A DNA stretch of 64,000 nt from Thauera humireducens (GTDB taxonomy: Bacteria; Pseudomonadota; Gammaproteobacteria; Burkholderiales; Rhodocyclaceae), in NCBI RefSeq assembly GCF_001051995.2, contig NZ_CP014646.1:1116001-1180000 (forward strand), given 5' to 3'. Below the pieces are notes generated by a model. It saw only the letters and a program-made list of their open reading frames with translations, was not told the DNA's origin and ran no database searches. Made by a program: the position numbers and the translations under genes. Below, in pieces: positions 51,047 to 57,899 of this stretch. Within the stretch, counting starts at the first letter, position 1; every line of letters begins with the position of its first letter.

Positions 51047-51846
51047 TGACTACGCTTGCCCAACGAATGAAAGAAGCCATCGACGACGCCGGCGTTAAGC
51101 CTGCTGACGTCGCGCGCGCGTGCAAGATCACCGCTGCTTCCGTGAGCAACTGGCTGTCCGGAGAGACCAAGAGTCTTAAGGCATCAACCGCACTGCGAGC
51201 AGCCGACTTTCTGGGCGTCAATCAGGCGTGGCTGGCTGAAGGCCGCGGGCCGAAGCGCTCAGACTCCCGTGACGCTTATCACGCTCATGACAAGAGCGAC
51301 GTCGCTCTATTACCTTCGTCTAATAGCAAGGCGAACGACGGCGAAGCACAATCCTCCAGAATAGGAGGAGGTCATATGCCGTCAGCTCAAGTTGTTCCGC
51401 TCACATCGAGAGACCACATCGTCATCCCGCAGTACGATGCCGGCGGGGCAATGGGGCACGGCCTCGTGCTGCCCGAGCAGCCTGGCGTGATCGAGCGCTG
51501 GACGGTCAACGCAGAGTGGCTGGACAAAAACGCGCGCGGCTACACCGCGGCGCGGAACCTGTGCATCGTCACCGGCTTCGGCCCGAGCATGAGGCCGATG
51601 TTCAACCCGGGCGACCCCCTGCTCGTCGATCGCGGCGTCACCTCGGTCCAGGCGGACGGGATCTACTTCTTCCGCATTGGAGCTGAAGGGTTCATCAAGC
51701 AACTCCAGAAGATCCCCACCGCAAACGGCGTGATCTACCGCGCGAAGTCGGCGAACCCCGACTACGATCCCTTCGACATCACGCGAGACATGGACTTCGA
51801 GGTGCTCGGAAAGGTCATCAGGGTTTGGTGCGGAACGGATTTCTGA
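51046..51846 (+). CDS. cI: CI-type repressor with S24 (LexA-like) peptidase domain
   Basis: A 266-residue prophage repressor. The N-terminal helix-turn-helix is RMKEAIDDAGVKPADVARAC and KITAASVSNWLSGETKSLKA. A linker of about 60 residues leads to the S24 domain: catalytic Ser in FGPSMRPMFNPGD, Lys in AEGFIKQLQKI. DNA damage with RecA should induce self-cleavage and prophage induction. The ATG at 51046 gives the usual N-terminus; an upstream frame from 51013 crosses the operator. Confidence 0.93.
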   Translation: MTTLAQRMKEAIDDAGVKPADVARACKITAASVSNWLSGETKSLKASTALRAADFLGVNQAWLAEGRGPKRSDSRDAYHAHDKSDVALLPSSNSKANDGEAQSSRIGGGHMPSAQVVPLTSRDHIVIPQYDAGGAMGHGLVLPEQPGVIERWTVNAEWLDKNARGYTAARNLCIVTGFGPSMRPMFNPGDPLLVDRGVTSVQADGIYFFRIGAEGFIKQLQKIPTANGVIYRAKSANPDYDPFDITRDMDFEVLGKVIRVWCGTDF

Positions 51847-51931
51847 TTCGAACTGCAGTAGCACGACACAGCGCCTTGGAGCTTGTGCTGGGCGCACAGA
51901 AGATGAGAGCTCTTAAGGGGGAGGAGTAACT

Positions 51932-52120
51932 ATGCGCGCACTCGTGGTTTTCGCCGCAGCAATTTCCAGCTTTCTCGCAGCACCGTCGATGGCCGGCACT
52001 CAGCCGCGCTCGGCCTCTGAACAGGTGATCCTCGAGCACGGTGGCGGTTGCCGAAAGAGCTCTCCCCCTGGCAAGTGCTGCCATATGGATAACAGCACTG
52101 GGACCGTCCATTGCCATTGA
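51932..52120 (+). CDS. Small exported Cys-rich peptide in the rexAB position
   Basis: A 62-residue protein with a signal peptide (MRALVVFAAAISSFLAAPSM, cleavage near MAG) and a mature part of about 40 residues. That part ends in a Cys/His-rich segment (GGGCRKSSPPGKCCHMDNST...HCH, four Cys and two His in 24 residues). GGAGGAG precedes the ATG. It lies 85 bp downstream of cI on the same strand, so it is probably made in the lysogen. Metal binding or disulphides in the periplasm are likely; function unknown. Confidence 0.75.
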   Translation: MRALVVFAAAISSFLAAPSMAGTQPRSASEQVILEHGGGCRKSSPPGKCCHMDNSTGTVHCH

Positions 52121-52136
52121 TTACTCGGAGAGCGCA

Positions 52137-53072
52137 TTGCCGTACGACCTTGAAAACCGCCTAGTGATCGGACTCGCCTCAAGTGCGCTGTTCGACTTAT
52201 CCGAACCTGATCAAGTATTCAGAGAACAAGGTGAGCTAGCCTATCGTGAATTCCAGAGAAAGCACGAGAGGGTGCCGCTGTCCCCAGGGGTGGCATACCC
52301 ATTCATCAGACGCTTGCTGGCACTGAACGAGATTCGGCCTGATGACCCCCCTGTTGAGGTGGTTCTGCTCTCGCGCAATGACCCGGATACCGGCATGCGC
52401 GTAATGCACTCGATCCGACATCATGGCTTGGCCATGACACGCGCGGCATTCCTGCAGGGTCGAAACCCACACCGGTTTATACCTGCGCTATCGGTGAGTC
52501 TGTTCTTGTCTGCGAACGAAGCGGACGTAAACCAAGCAACGCTCGCGGGGTACCCGGCCGGCCAGGTTCTCGCTTCAAAGCACGTTGATTTGCTCGATGA
52601 TCAAGAACTCCGAGTCGCCTTCGACTTTGATGGAGTACTGGCCGACGACGAGTCCGAAACAATCTTTCAGGAAACGGGGGACATTGAACAGTTCCACGCC
52701 CATGAACAGAGCAAGATCGACATCCCTCACGGCCCGGGTCCTCTTAAGGTGTTCGTCGAGAAGCTATCAATTATCCAGAAGCTCGAGGAACAACGCGCTG
52801 CCGAGGACCCCTCGTACAAACCGCGGCTCAGGATCTCAATCGTCACTGCAAGAAACGCCCCGTCTCATGAACGAGTGATCAACACCATGCGAAGTTGGGG
52901 TATCACCGTGAACGACGCATTCTTCCTCGGCGGCGTGGAGAAGAAGCGCGTGCTCGAGGTCCTTGCACCGCACATCTTCTTCGACGATCAGAAAAAGCAT
53001 CTCGAACCGGCAACAGAAATCCTGCCATCCGTTCACATACCGTTTGGTGTCGCAAACCGCGCGAGGCAGTGA
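52137..53072 (+). CDS. Cytosolic 5'-nucleotidase (cN-I-like, HAD fold)
   Basis: A 311-residue 5'-nucleotidase that hydrolyses nucleoside monophosphates. Family features: LPYDLENRLVIGLASSALFD at the start, VPLSPGVAYPFIRRLLALNE, VEVVLLSRNDPDTGMRVMHS, the HAD nucleophile motif VAFDFDGVLADDESE, SIVTARNAPSHERVINTMRS and PHIFFDDQKKHLE. I use the TTG at 52137: GGAG lies 6-7 bases before it, and homologues start MPY at the same place. It follows cI and the Cys-rich peptide and is probably expressed in lysogeny. Faces the dTMP kinase gene 3 bp away. Confidence 0.9.
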   Translation: MPYDLENRLVIGLASSALFDLSEPDQVFREQGELAYREFQRKHERVPLSPGVAYPFIRRLLALNEIRPDDPPVEVVLLSRNDPDTGMRVMHSIRHHGLAMTRAAFLQGRNPHRFIPALSVSLFLSANEADVNQATLAGYPAGQVLASKHVDLLDDQELRVAFDFDGVLADDESETIFQETGDIEQFHAHEQSKIDIPHGPGPLKVFVEKLSIIQKLEEQRAAEDPSYKPRLRISIVTARNAPSHERVINTMRSWGITVNDAFFLGGVEKKRVLEVLAPHIFFDDQKKHLEPATEILPSVHIPFGVANRARQ

Positions 53073-53075
53073 CGT

Positions 53076-53810
53076 TCAAATCGTTTCGGGGCGCCCGAGA
53101 AGCGCTTTGGCCCGCTCCCACCATGTGCAGTTGCTCGTAAGCCTAGGGGTGCAGTGCAACGGATCATCGCATCCGTAGTCCTTGGCACAACGTTTCCGCT
53201 TGAATGGGCCTTCAACGAAATGCTTGAGCAATGAATCGAAGACGGCTTGCTCGGACACGGATCCGTCTATCCTCACGATGCTCTCGTCGCGCTGGGCGAT
53301 CTCTCGAAACAGCCGATCGATCTGTATCAGGTCTTCGATTTTCTCAAAGTGGTTTGCTGCCCCGTCACGTGCTTGGATTCTCGCCGTAGCCAGGGTCGGC
53401 GGGACATCAAGGAGGTATGCGACATCTGGCTCAACGACATTTCGCCGAATCCGAGCCTCGATCGGAGAGATGCCGCCAGCGCGGAGGCCTTGGTAAGCAA
53501 TCGTCGAGTAGAAGTAACGATCCAAGATCACCACTGCACCGGCCTCGAGAGCCGGAATTACCTTCGTTGCTAGGTGTTCTTGTCTGTCCTCGATAAAGGC
53601 TGTCAGCTCCTCGTCGAACGGGAGCCTGCCGCTGGTCGCAGAAGCACGCAGCTTCGCTCCCCACGGTCCATCGGTAGGCTCCTTGGACACGATGACCCGT
53701 TCGCCGACCGAGGCTAAAGCGGCTTCGAGGCGACGAACTTGTGTCGTCTTGCCGGCACCGTCGATGCCATCAAAGACAACCAGAATCCCGGGATAGTCAT
53801 GTGCATTCAT
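53076..53810 (-). CDS. tmk: Thymidylate kinase-like protein with Cys-rich C-terminal extension
   Basis: A 244-residue dTMP kinase. The P-loop is FDGIDGAGKTTQ, then SKEPTDGPWGAKLR, the substrate motif LDRYFYSTIAYQGLR and LLDVPPTLATARIQARDGA. The LID region carries HFEKIEDL. Typical enzymes have about 205-215 residues; here about 40 extra C-terminal residues contain four Cys (RCAKDYGCDDPLHC...SNC). It converts dTMP to dTDP. Its gene is convergent with the 5'-nucleotidase, which acts in the opposite sense on nucleotides. Whether it serves phage DNA synthesis or an exclusion function is open. Confidence 0.9.
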   Translation of the reverse strand: MNAHDYPGILVVFDGIDGAGKTTQVRRLEAALASVGERVIVSKEPTDGPWGAKLRASATSGRLPFDEELTAFIEDRQEHLATKVIPALEAGAVVILDRYFYSTIAYQGLRAGGISPIEARIRRNVVEPDVAYLLDVPPTLATARIQARDGAANHFEKIEDLIQIDRLFREIAQRDESIVRIDGSVSEQAVFDSLLKHFVEGPFKRKRCAKDYGCDDPLHCTPRLTSNCTWWERAKALLGRPETI

Positions 53811-53918
53811 AGTCGCGCGGAGGATAGCACACGGCCCGTTCCAACAGGGCCTCGACCCCGACGCGTTCCTCTTGGCGCACCCCGTTCAAACCCGATCCGC
53901 CAAGGCGAGTTCGCGCCC

Positions 53919-54236
53919 TCACCTCACCCCTTCCCGCCGCACGAACCGCCAGTACCCGATCGTCTCGATGATGTACCACGCAAACGCCAACGCCCCGCCT
54001 GCGGCGAAGGCCAGCGATACCGCGGATCTCACGTCAGTCGGCCCCATGGGGCTCGTCGACAACGTCGTGGCGTCAAGCCAAAGGGCAAAGAGGACACATC
54101 CGAGGAACGCAACGAAAGAAACCACCAGCCGCCGCTCGCGCGCCCTCTTCTCATCCAGAATCGGGTCACTGGAGCGCCGCTTCCGAACGAACAGATCGGT
54201 CAGCCAGAACAGAAAATTCAAAGCCTTTTCGAGCAT
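53919..54236 (-). CDS. Two-TM membrane protein
   Basis: A 105-residue protein with hydrophobic segments VVSFVAFLGCVLFALWLDA (about 38-56) and SLAFAAGGALAFAWYIIETI (about 73-92) and a basic loop (VRKRRSSDPILDEKRARERR) before the first. GAGAGT lies upstream of the ATG. It lies among accessory genes of the immunity region and could be a superinfection-exclusion protein; the sequence alone does not show this. Confidence 0.7.
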   Translation of the reverse strand: MLEKALNFLFWLTDLFVRKRRSSDPILDEKRARERRLVVSFVAFLGCVLFALWLDATTLSTSPMGPTDVRSAVSLAFAAGGALAFAWYIIETIGYWRFVRREGVR

Positions 54237-54386
54237 GGATTACTCTCTCGCCATGGGATCATCAAGACCATAAGCATAGCGACGAGCGTGATTCATGCCA
54301 ACAGCACTCCGGAATGAGCGCTGCATGTCAGATGGTGGGCGGCAGCTGCCTTATCAAGGATCACCGCGCCTTTACGTGCCGCGAAG

Positions 54387-54560
54387 TCATCTCGATTTGC
54401 CGCCGACACGAATGCGCAGCACGAGCTCGAATGCTAGCGCCGCAACAAACGCGTCCCTGTTAGCCGAGGCTCGATATGCCTGTAGCAACAGATCCATGAC
54501 ACCGTCTGTGCCTTGGTCCAGAATGCGGTTGATCGTTTCGGAATGAGGTCCAATTGTCAT
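54387..54560 (-). CDS. Small helical protein divergent from DUF4145 gene
   Basis: A 57-residue protein, MTIGPHSETINRILDQGTDG, then VMDLLLQAYRASANRDAFVA and ALAFELVLRIRVGGKSR. AGGAG lies 8 bases before its ATG. The start codon shares the palindrome CATG (54558-54561) with the start of the plus-strand DUF4145 gene, so the two divergent frames overlap by 2 bp. No function is assigned. Confidence 0.62.
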   Translation of the reverse strand: MTIGPHSETINRILDQGTDGVMDLLLQAYRASANRDAFVAALAFELVLRIRVGGKSR

Positions 54561-55188
54561 GCCTTCTCTCCTGGGGCTGTGCCCTTACTGCATCAAGGAT
54601 GTCGTATTCCCGGTGCTGACAACGCGTCCCATCAATGACTCATCCAACGAATTCGATCTGTTCTGCGCCTGTCCAAGTTGCGATCGGGCATCGATCGCCC
54701 ACATCGTCTTCGAAGACGCCAAGAGGCGTGGCTACCAGCGCGATTGGCCCAAAGTCATTCGTCCCGAGCCGGGACTGAGCATCGAGATCATCCCCAAACC
54801 TCCCATTGCACGTGCGCCCGCAAGCCTGCCGGAACAGGTCGAGAACCTGTTCATCCAAGGGGCCGACGCCCTCCTCGGCGACAAGCCAAAGCCAGACGCT
54901 GCCGCCATGGTTTTCCGCAAGACCCTCGAGGTCGCACTCAAGACGCGATGGCCAGACATGGCTGGCACCCTCGCCCACCGCATCGACCTACTTGCAACGC
55001 AGCATGAAATCACCAGGAGCCTCGCCGATTGGGCCCATGCAATACGCCTTGACGGTAACGCTGCTGTACATGACACCGAGCCGGTTACGACCGAGTCAGC
55101 TACTAGCTTGCGCGACTTCACAGAACTGTTCCTGATGTATGTCTTCACGCTACCCGCCATGCTTGAGGAGCGACGGCGCGTGACATGA
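54559..55188 (+). CDS. DUF4145 (HEPN-like) protein with N-terminal zinc ribbon
   Basis: A 209-residue protein. Residues 8-45 carry CPYC and CACPSC, a zinc ribbon. The C-terminal half is the DUF4145 helical domain (QGADALLGDKPKPDAAAMVF, RKTLEVALKTRWPD, LADWAHAIRLDGNAAVHDTE). The pattern RLDGNAAVH is typical of this HEPN-related family, which is frequent near restriction and other defence genes. GAGG lies 10 bases before the ATG. A terminator follows the stop by 21 bp. Confidence 0.85.
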   Translation: MPSLLGLCPYCIKDVVFPVLTTRPINDSSNEFDLFCACPSCDRASIAHIVFEDAKRRGYQRDWPKVIRPEPGLSIEIIPKPPIARAPASLPEQVENLFIQGADALLGDKPKPDAAAMVFRKTLEVALKTRWPDMAGTLAHRIDLLATQHEITRSLADWAHAIRLDGNAAVHDTEPVTTESATSLRDFTELFLMYVFTLPAMLEERRRVT

Positions 55189-55209
55189 ATTCGCCGCGCA
55201 TCCCCATCC

Positions 55210-55233
55210 AGCCCGCCCCGCGCGGGCTTTTTT
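55210..55233 (+). terminator. Intrinsic terminator after the DUF4145 gene
   Basis: AGCCCGC (55210-55216) pairs with GCGGGCT (55222-55228), followed by a run of six T. It separates the immunity-region genes from the early promoter. Confidence 0.88.
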
Positions 55234-55274
55234 ACGCCCGTCGGTTGAGGCGCAGGTGGAGTATGGCATAAAAA

Positions 55275-55290
55275 CTTAGGCAGACCTATT
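55275..55290. promoter_or_regulatory. CI/Cro operator, copy 3
   Basis: CTTAGG-CAGA-CCTATT matches the operator pattern NTTAGG-N4-CCTANN with two mismatches. It overlaps the start of the -35 element of the early promoter. Confidence 0.68.
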
Positions 55291-55317
55291 GACTATAAAG
55301 TTAGGCGCGCCTAATCT
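55289..55317 (+). promoter_or_regulatory. Early rightward promoter
   Basis: TTGACT (55289-55294) and TAATCT (55312-55317) are separated by 17 bp. The promoter is covered by operator copy 4 and touches copy 3, as expected of the main lytic promoter controlled by CI. It reads into the recombination operon. Confidence 0.8.
55300..55315. promoter_or_regulatory. CI/Cro operator, copy 4
   Basis: GTTAGG-CGCG-CCTAAT differs from the perfect copy at 50983 by two bases. It lies between the -35 and -10 elements of the early promoter, an ideal place for repression. Confidence 0.8.
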
Positions 55318-55573
55318 TTAGCCGTCGCAGCACATCACAGCGCTGCGATCGGTGGGCGAACCGACCCGACCCGGCGTGATGCCGGCGAGCAAGAAGATTC
55401 CGCGCTGCCAGCGCGATAGCTGGTCAGAACTGTGATCCGGTCAATCCGAGCCGGGGAGTCTGTCGGGGTAACGCCCGAGTGCGGCATCGACAAGCAAACC
55501 GTGTCGATGGGAAAGAACAAACGGATGCAACTTGGCCGCTTCTCACGAGGCGGCACAAGAAAGAGGGCGCCCC
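55318..55573. other. Early transcript leader without a recognised gene
   Basis: About 255 bp after the early promoter hold no frame that I can support on either strand. The stretch contains several GC-rich short dyads and, at 55554-55567, the first arm of a 14-bp inverted repeat. An antitermination or regulatory leader is possible. Confidence 0.4.
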
Positions 55574-55657
55574 GTGAAAAAAGCTGAACAGGGCACGCAA
55601 GCAGTACGAACGGGCGGACGTAGCGTGCCGCCGCTGTCAGGCTCCCTCTTTCTTGTG
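55554..55657. repeat. 14-bp inverted repeat spaced by 76 bp
   Basis: CACAAGAAAGAGGG (55554-55567) and CCCTCTTTCTTGTG (55644-55657) are perfect reverse complements. In RNA they would form a long-range stem enclosing the start of the gene at 55574. Confidence 0.7.
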
Positions 55658-55804
55658 GGTGAATGCGAAAGCACGACGGAGTTCCGCACCGGGCGTGCAG
55701 CCTGGACCGATACGCTCACGAGGCTAGTAGAGCGCGCGGCACCCACACGGTCGCCCACAGGCCCGCAAGGGATGTGCTTTGGAGCGAACGCCGGAAAAGC
55801 GTAA
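55574..55804 (+). CDS. Small early leader protein
   Basis: A 76-residue frame with a GTG start that has GAGGG about 7 bases upstream. It reads MKKAEQGTQAVRTGGRSVPP, then GSLFLVGECESTTEFRTGRA and ends MCFGANAGKA. It is the first frame after the early promoter, and its ribosome site lies in the first arm of the 14-bp inverted repeat. No family is recognised. Its position would suit an antiterminator, but it lacks an obvious Arg-rich RNA-binding motif. Confidence 0.5.
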   Translation: MKKAEQGTQAVRTGGRSVPPLSGSLFLVGECESTTEFRTGRAAWTDTLTRLVERAAPTRSPTGPQGMCFGANAGKA

Positions 55805-55944
55805 TCCGGCAAAATGCAGTACCAGCCCTCTCGGGGGCTTCCCTGGCTCGCTTCACCCCTTGTGGGCAGTCTGATCTACACCCGGCGCCCTCCTCCCGTC
55901 GGTTCAGCGAGGCGGGCCAGCAAAGCCCCTATCACCTCCCCTTT

Positions 55945-55974
55945 GGCCCGCCTTCGTGCGGGCCTCTTTTTTTT
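55945..55974 (+). terminator. Terminator directly ahead of the early operon
   Basis: GGCCCGC (55945-55951) pairs with GCGGGCC (55958-55964), followed by TCTTTTTTTT. The next start codon is only 12 bp away, so transcripts of the recombination operon must pass it. Antitermination or attenuation is implied. Confidence 0.82.
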
Positions 55975-55986
55975 CCGGAGTACGAC

Positions 55987-56355
55987 ATGTGCCTTCAGGA
56001 AGCCTACGAGCGGCGCGCGCTCGCCACTCACTACGCCGAACTGGACGACTCGATCGCCGAGGACGAGGCGATCGACGCCATCGCCGACCAGATCTGGGAT
56101 CGCGAGGTCGGCACCCCGATCCGCGGCGCTGCCCTTGCCGAGGCGCTGACGGAGGTGCTTGCGACCTACGACCACGAAGACATGCAGCTGCTGATGTGCG
56201 CCGCCTTCGTCGGCGACGCGCACGTCGGGACGCTGCTCATGGGTCAGGCACGCGATTACCTCGATGCCAGGTGCCGAGAGAAGGCCCGCGAGCAACTCGA
56301 GCGCGACAAGCGCCTGGCTGAGGCTGAGGCCGTCGCCGATCGGATGGCTGCGTGA
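55987..56355 (+). CDS. Hypothetical acidic early protein
   Basis: A 122-residue strongly acidic helical protein (ATHYAELDDSIAEDEAIDAI, AALAEALTEVLATYDHEDMQ, ARDYLDARCREKAREQLERD). CGGAG lies 6 bases before the ATG. It overlaps the next gene (TGATG). Acidic helical early proteins of phages often inhibit host nucleases or bind host proteins, but nothing specific is shown. Confidence 0.72.
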   Translation: MCLQEAYERRALATHYAELDDSIAEDEAIDAIADQIWDREVGTPIRGAALAEALTEVLATYDHEDMQLLMCAAFVGDAHVGTLLMGQARDYLDARCREKAREQLERDKRLAEAEAVADRMAA

Positions 56356-56663
56356 TGAGCGCCGCGCTACTTGCAGTGATGTGGCTCGCCGCCGGGCTGC
56401 TGGTGGCGCGATGTGTAGGAATCAACCGTTCCCAGGAAGAGAACATGAACCCCAACAAGAAACCCGCCCCGCGTTGGCCTGCCTGGCTTGGAGTCGCCCT
56501 GATCTTCGCTGGATATGGCGCGCTTGAGGCGCACGACGCGCACACCGAGATGCTGATCGCCAAGGCCGATGCGGAAGCAGCGATCGCAGTTGCGCAGGTA
56601 GCCCGTCAGTACGGGATCGAGTGCGGAGAGCCGCACGCTGTCATCGCCGAGGCGCAACCATGA
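56355..56663 (+). CDS. Small membrane protein of the early operon
   Basis: A 102-residue protein with two hydrophobic segments (SAALLAVMWLAAGLLVARCV; WPAWLGVALIFAGYGALEA) and a soluble Cys-containing C-terminus (VARQYGIECGEPHAVI). An internal ATG at 56445 with GGAAGAGAAC upstream could give a single-TM product. The stop overlaps the next ATG. Confidence 0.6.
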   Translation: MSAALLAVMWLAAGLLVARCVGINRSQEENMNPNKKPAPRWPAWLGVALIFAGYGALEAHDAHTEMLIAKADAEAAIAVAQVARQYGIECGEPHAVIAEAQP

Positions 56664-57481
56664 CCCCCCCCGAGACGCTCCCGTCCCTCACCGTCCGCGC
56701 ATCGTCCTGGGCAGGGCTCTTCGACTGCGCCTACCGGTGGGAGGGCATCCACCTCTTGAAGCTCCGAAACGTGGTCGGGCTTCGGGCAGCGCTTGGCACG
56801 GCCATCCATGCGGGTACCGCGGTGTTCGACCAGTCGCGCCTTGATGGGTCGGGGCTGACCGCTGATGACGCGGCCGGCGCCATGGTGGACACGCTGCGCG
56901 ACCCGGAGAACGAGTTCGACCCCGCTCGGGACGACATCACCATGTCCGAGGCCGAGCGCGTAGGCCTCGCTCTTGTCTCGAAGTACTGCACCGAGGTTTC
57001 GCCGAACTACGACTTCATCGCCGTCGAGATGGAGACCAAGCCGCTCGATATCGACTGCGGCGGCGGCGTGGTCGTGCGCCTGACCGGGACCATGGACCGC
57101 GCCCGGATTCGGCGCCTTGGTAAAGGCGTCGGGATCGCTGACCTCAAGAGCGGATCCGCAGCTGTCCAGAAGGGCGCCGCGGTCACCAAGGGCCACGGCC
57201 CGCAGATCGGCACCTATGAGCTCCTGTACGAGCACACGACTGGCCAACCCATCACCGACGACGCTGAGATCATCGGACTCAAGACCAAGGGCACGCCCGA
57301 GATCGCGACAGGAACGATCCGCAACGGCAAACGCGTGATGGTCGGTACCGACGAACACCCGGGCCTCATCGAGTTCGCAGCGGAGATGTTCAAGACCGGC
57401 CGGTTTTATCCGAATCCGCGCAGCCTTCTTTGTAGCGAGAAGTACTGCCCACGCTTCTCGACGTGCAGCTTCCATGACTAG
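56660..57481 (+). CDS. RecB/Cas4-like Fe-S exonuclease (PD-(D/E)XK)
   Basis: A 273-residue nuclease. The catalytic core is VVVRLTGTMDRARIRRLGKG, VGIADLKSGSAA, with Asp and Lys of the PD-(D/E)XK motif, preceded by TAIHAGTAVFD. One N-terminal Cys (FDCAYRWEG) and three C-terminal ones (CSEKYCPRFSTC) match the 4Fe-4S arrangement of AddB/Cas4 enzymes. It probably resects DNA ends for the RecT annealase two genes on. Confidence 0.87.
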   Translation: MTPPETLPSLTVRASSWAGLFDCAYRWEGIHLLKLRNVVGLRAALGTAIHAGTAVFDQSRLDGSGLTADDAAGAMVDTLRDPENEFDPARDDITMSEAERVGLALVSKYCTEVSPNYDFIAVEMETKPLDIDCGGGVVVRLTGTMDRARIRRLGKGVGIADLKSGSAAVQKGAAVTKGHGPQIGTYELLYEHTTGQPITDDAEIIGLKTKGTPEIATGTIRNGKRVMVGTDEHPGLIEFAAEMFKTGRFYPNPRSLLCSEKYCPRFSTCSFHD

Positions 57482-57899
57482 GTCCGCAAAACGCATGCCG
57501 AGCGGCGAGAACTCAGCAACCTTCAAGGGCGGCACCGTGATCGACAAGGACGGATACGTCCGGGTGCGCGGCGCAGGCAAGTTTCAACTGGAACACCGCC
57601 TAGCCGCAGAAAGAGTGCTCGGCAGACCGTTGAAACGCGGTGAGGTCGTGCATCACATCAGCGGCGTCCGTACCGACAACCGGCCTGAGAACCTGCTGAT
57701 CTGCACCGACGCTTATCACCGCCTGATCCACACGCGGCAGGACGCGCTCACGGCAACAGGAAATGCGAACGCCAGGCGTTGCGTTTACTGCAGACGCTAT
57801 GACGAACCAGCAGCAATGACGATGAACACCCAGGGCAAGCACTACCACAAGGCATGCGCTGCCGCCTATCAGAGATCCAGAAAGGAGAAGTCAAAGTGA
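57474..57899 (+). CDS. HNH endonuclease
   Basis: A 141-residue protein. The HNH_3-type core is FQLEHRLAAERVLGRPLKRG, EVVHHISGVRTDNRPENLL and DAYHRLIHTRQ. A C-terminal Cys/His group (CVYCRRY, HYHKAC) may bind zinc. The gene overlaps those before and after it. It sits between exonuclease and RecT, splitting a normally adjacent pair, which suggests a selfish endonuclease. Confidence 0.85.
   Translation: MTRSAKRMPSGENSATFKGGTVIDKDGYVRVRGAGKFQLEHRLAAERVLGRPLKRGEVVHHISGVRTDNRPENLLICTDAYHRLIHTRQDALTATGNANARRCVYCRRYDEPAAMTMNTQGKHYHKACAAAYQRSRKEKSK

Noticed and set aside
55554..55657. Invertible DNA switch bounded by 14-bp inverted repeats
   Set aside because: The enclosed 76 bp hold neither a promoter nor alternative gene ends, and no invertase gene is nearby; RNA structure is a simpler reading.
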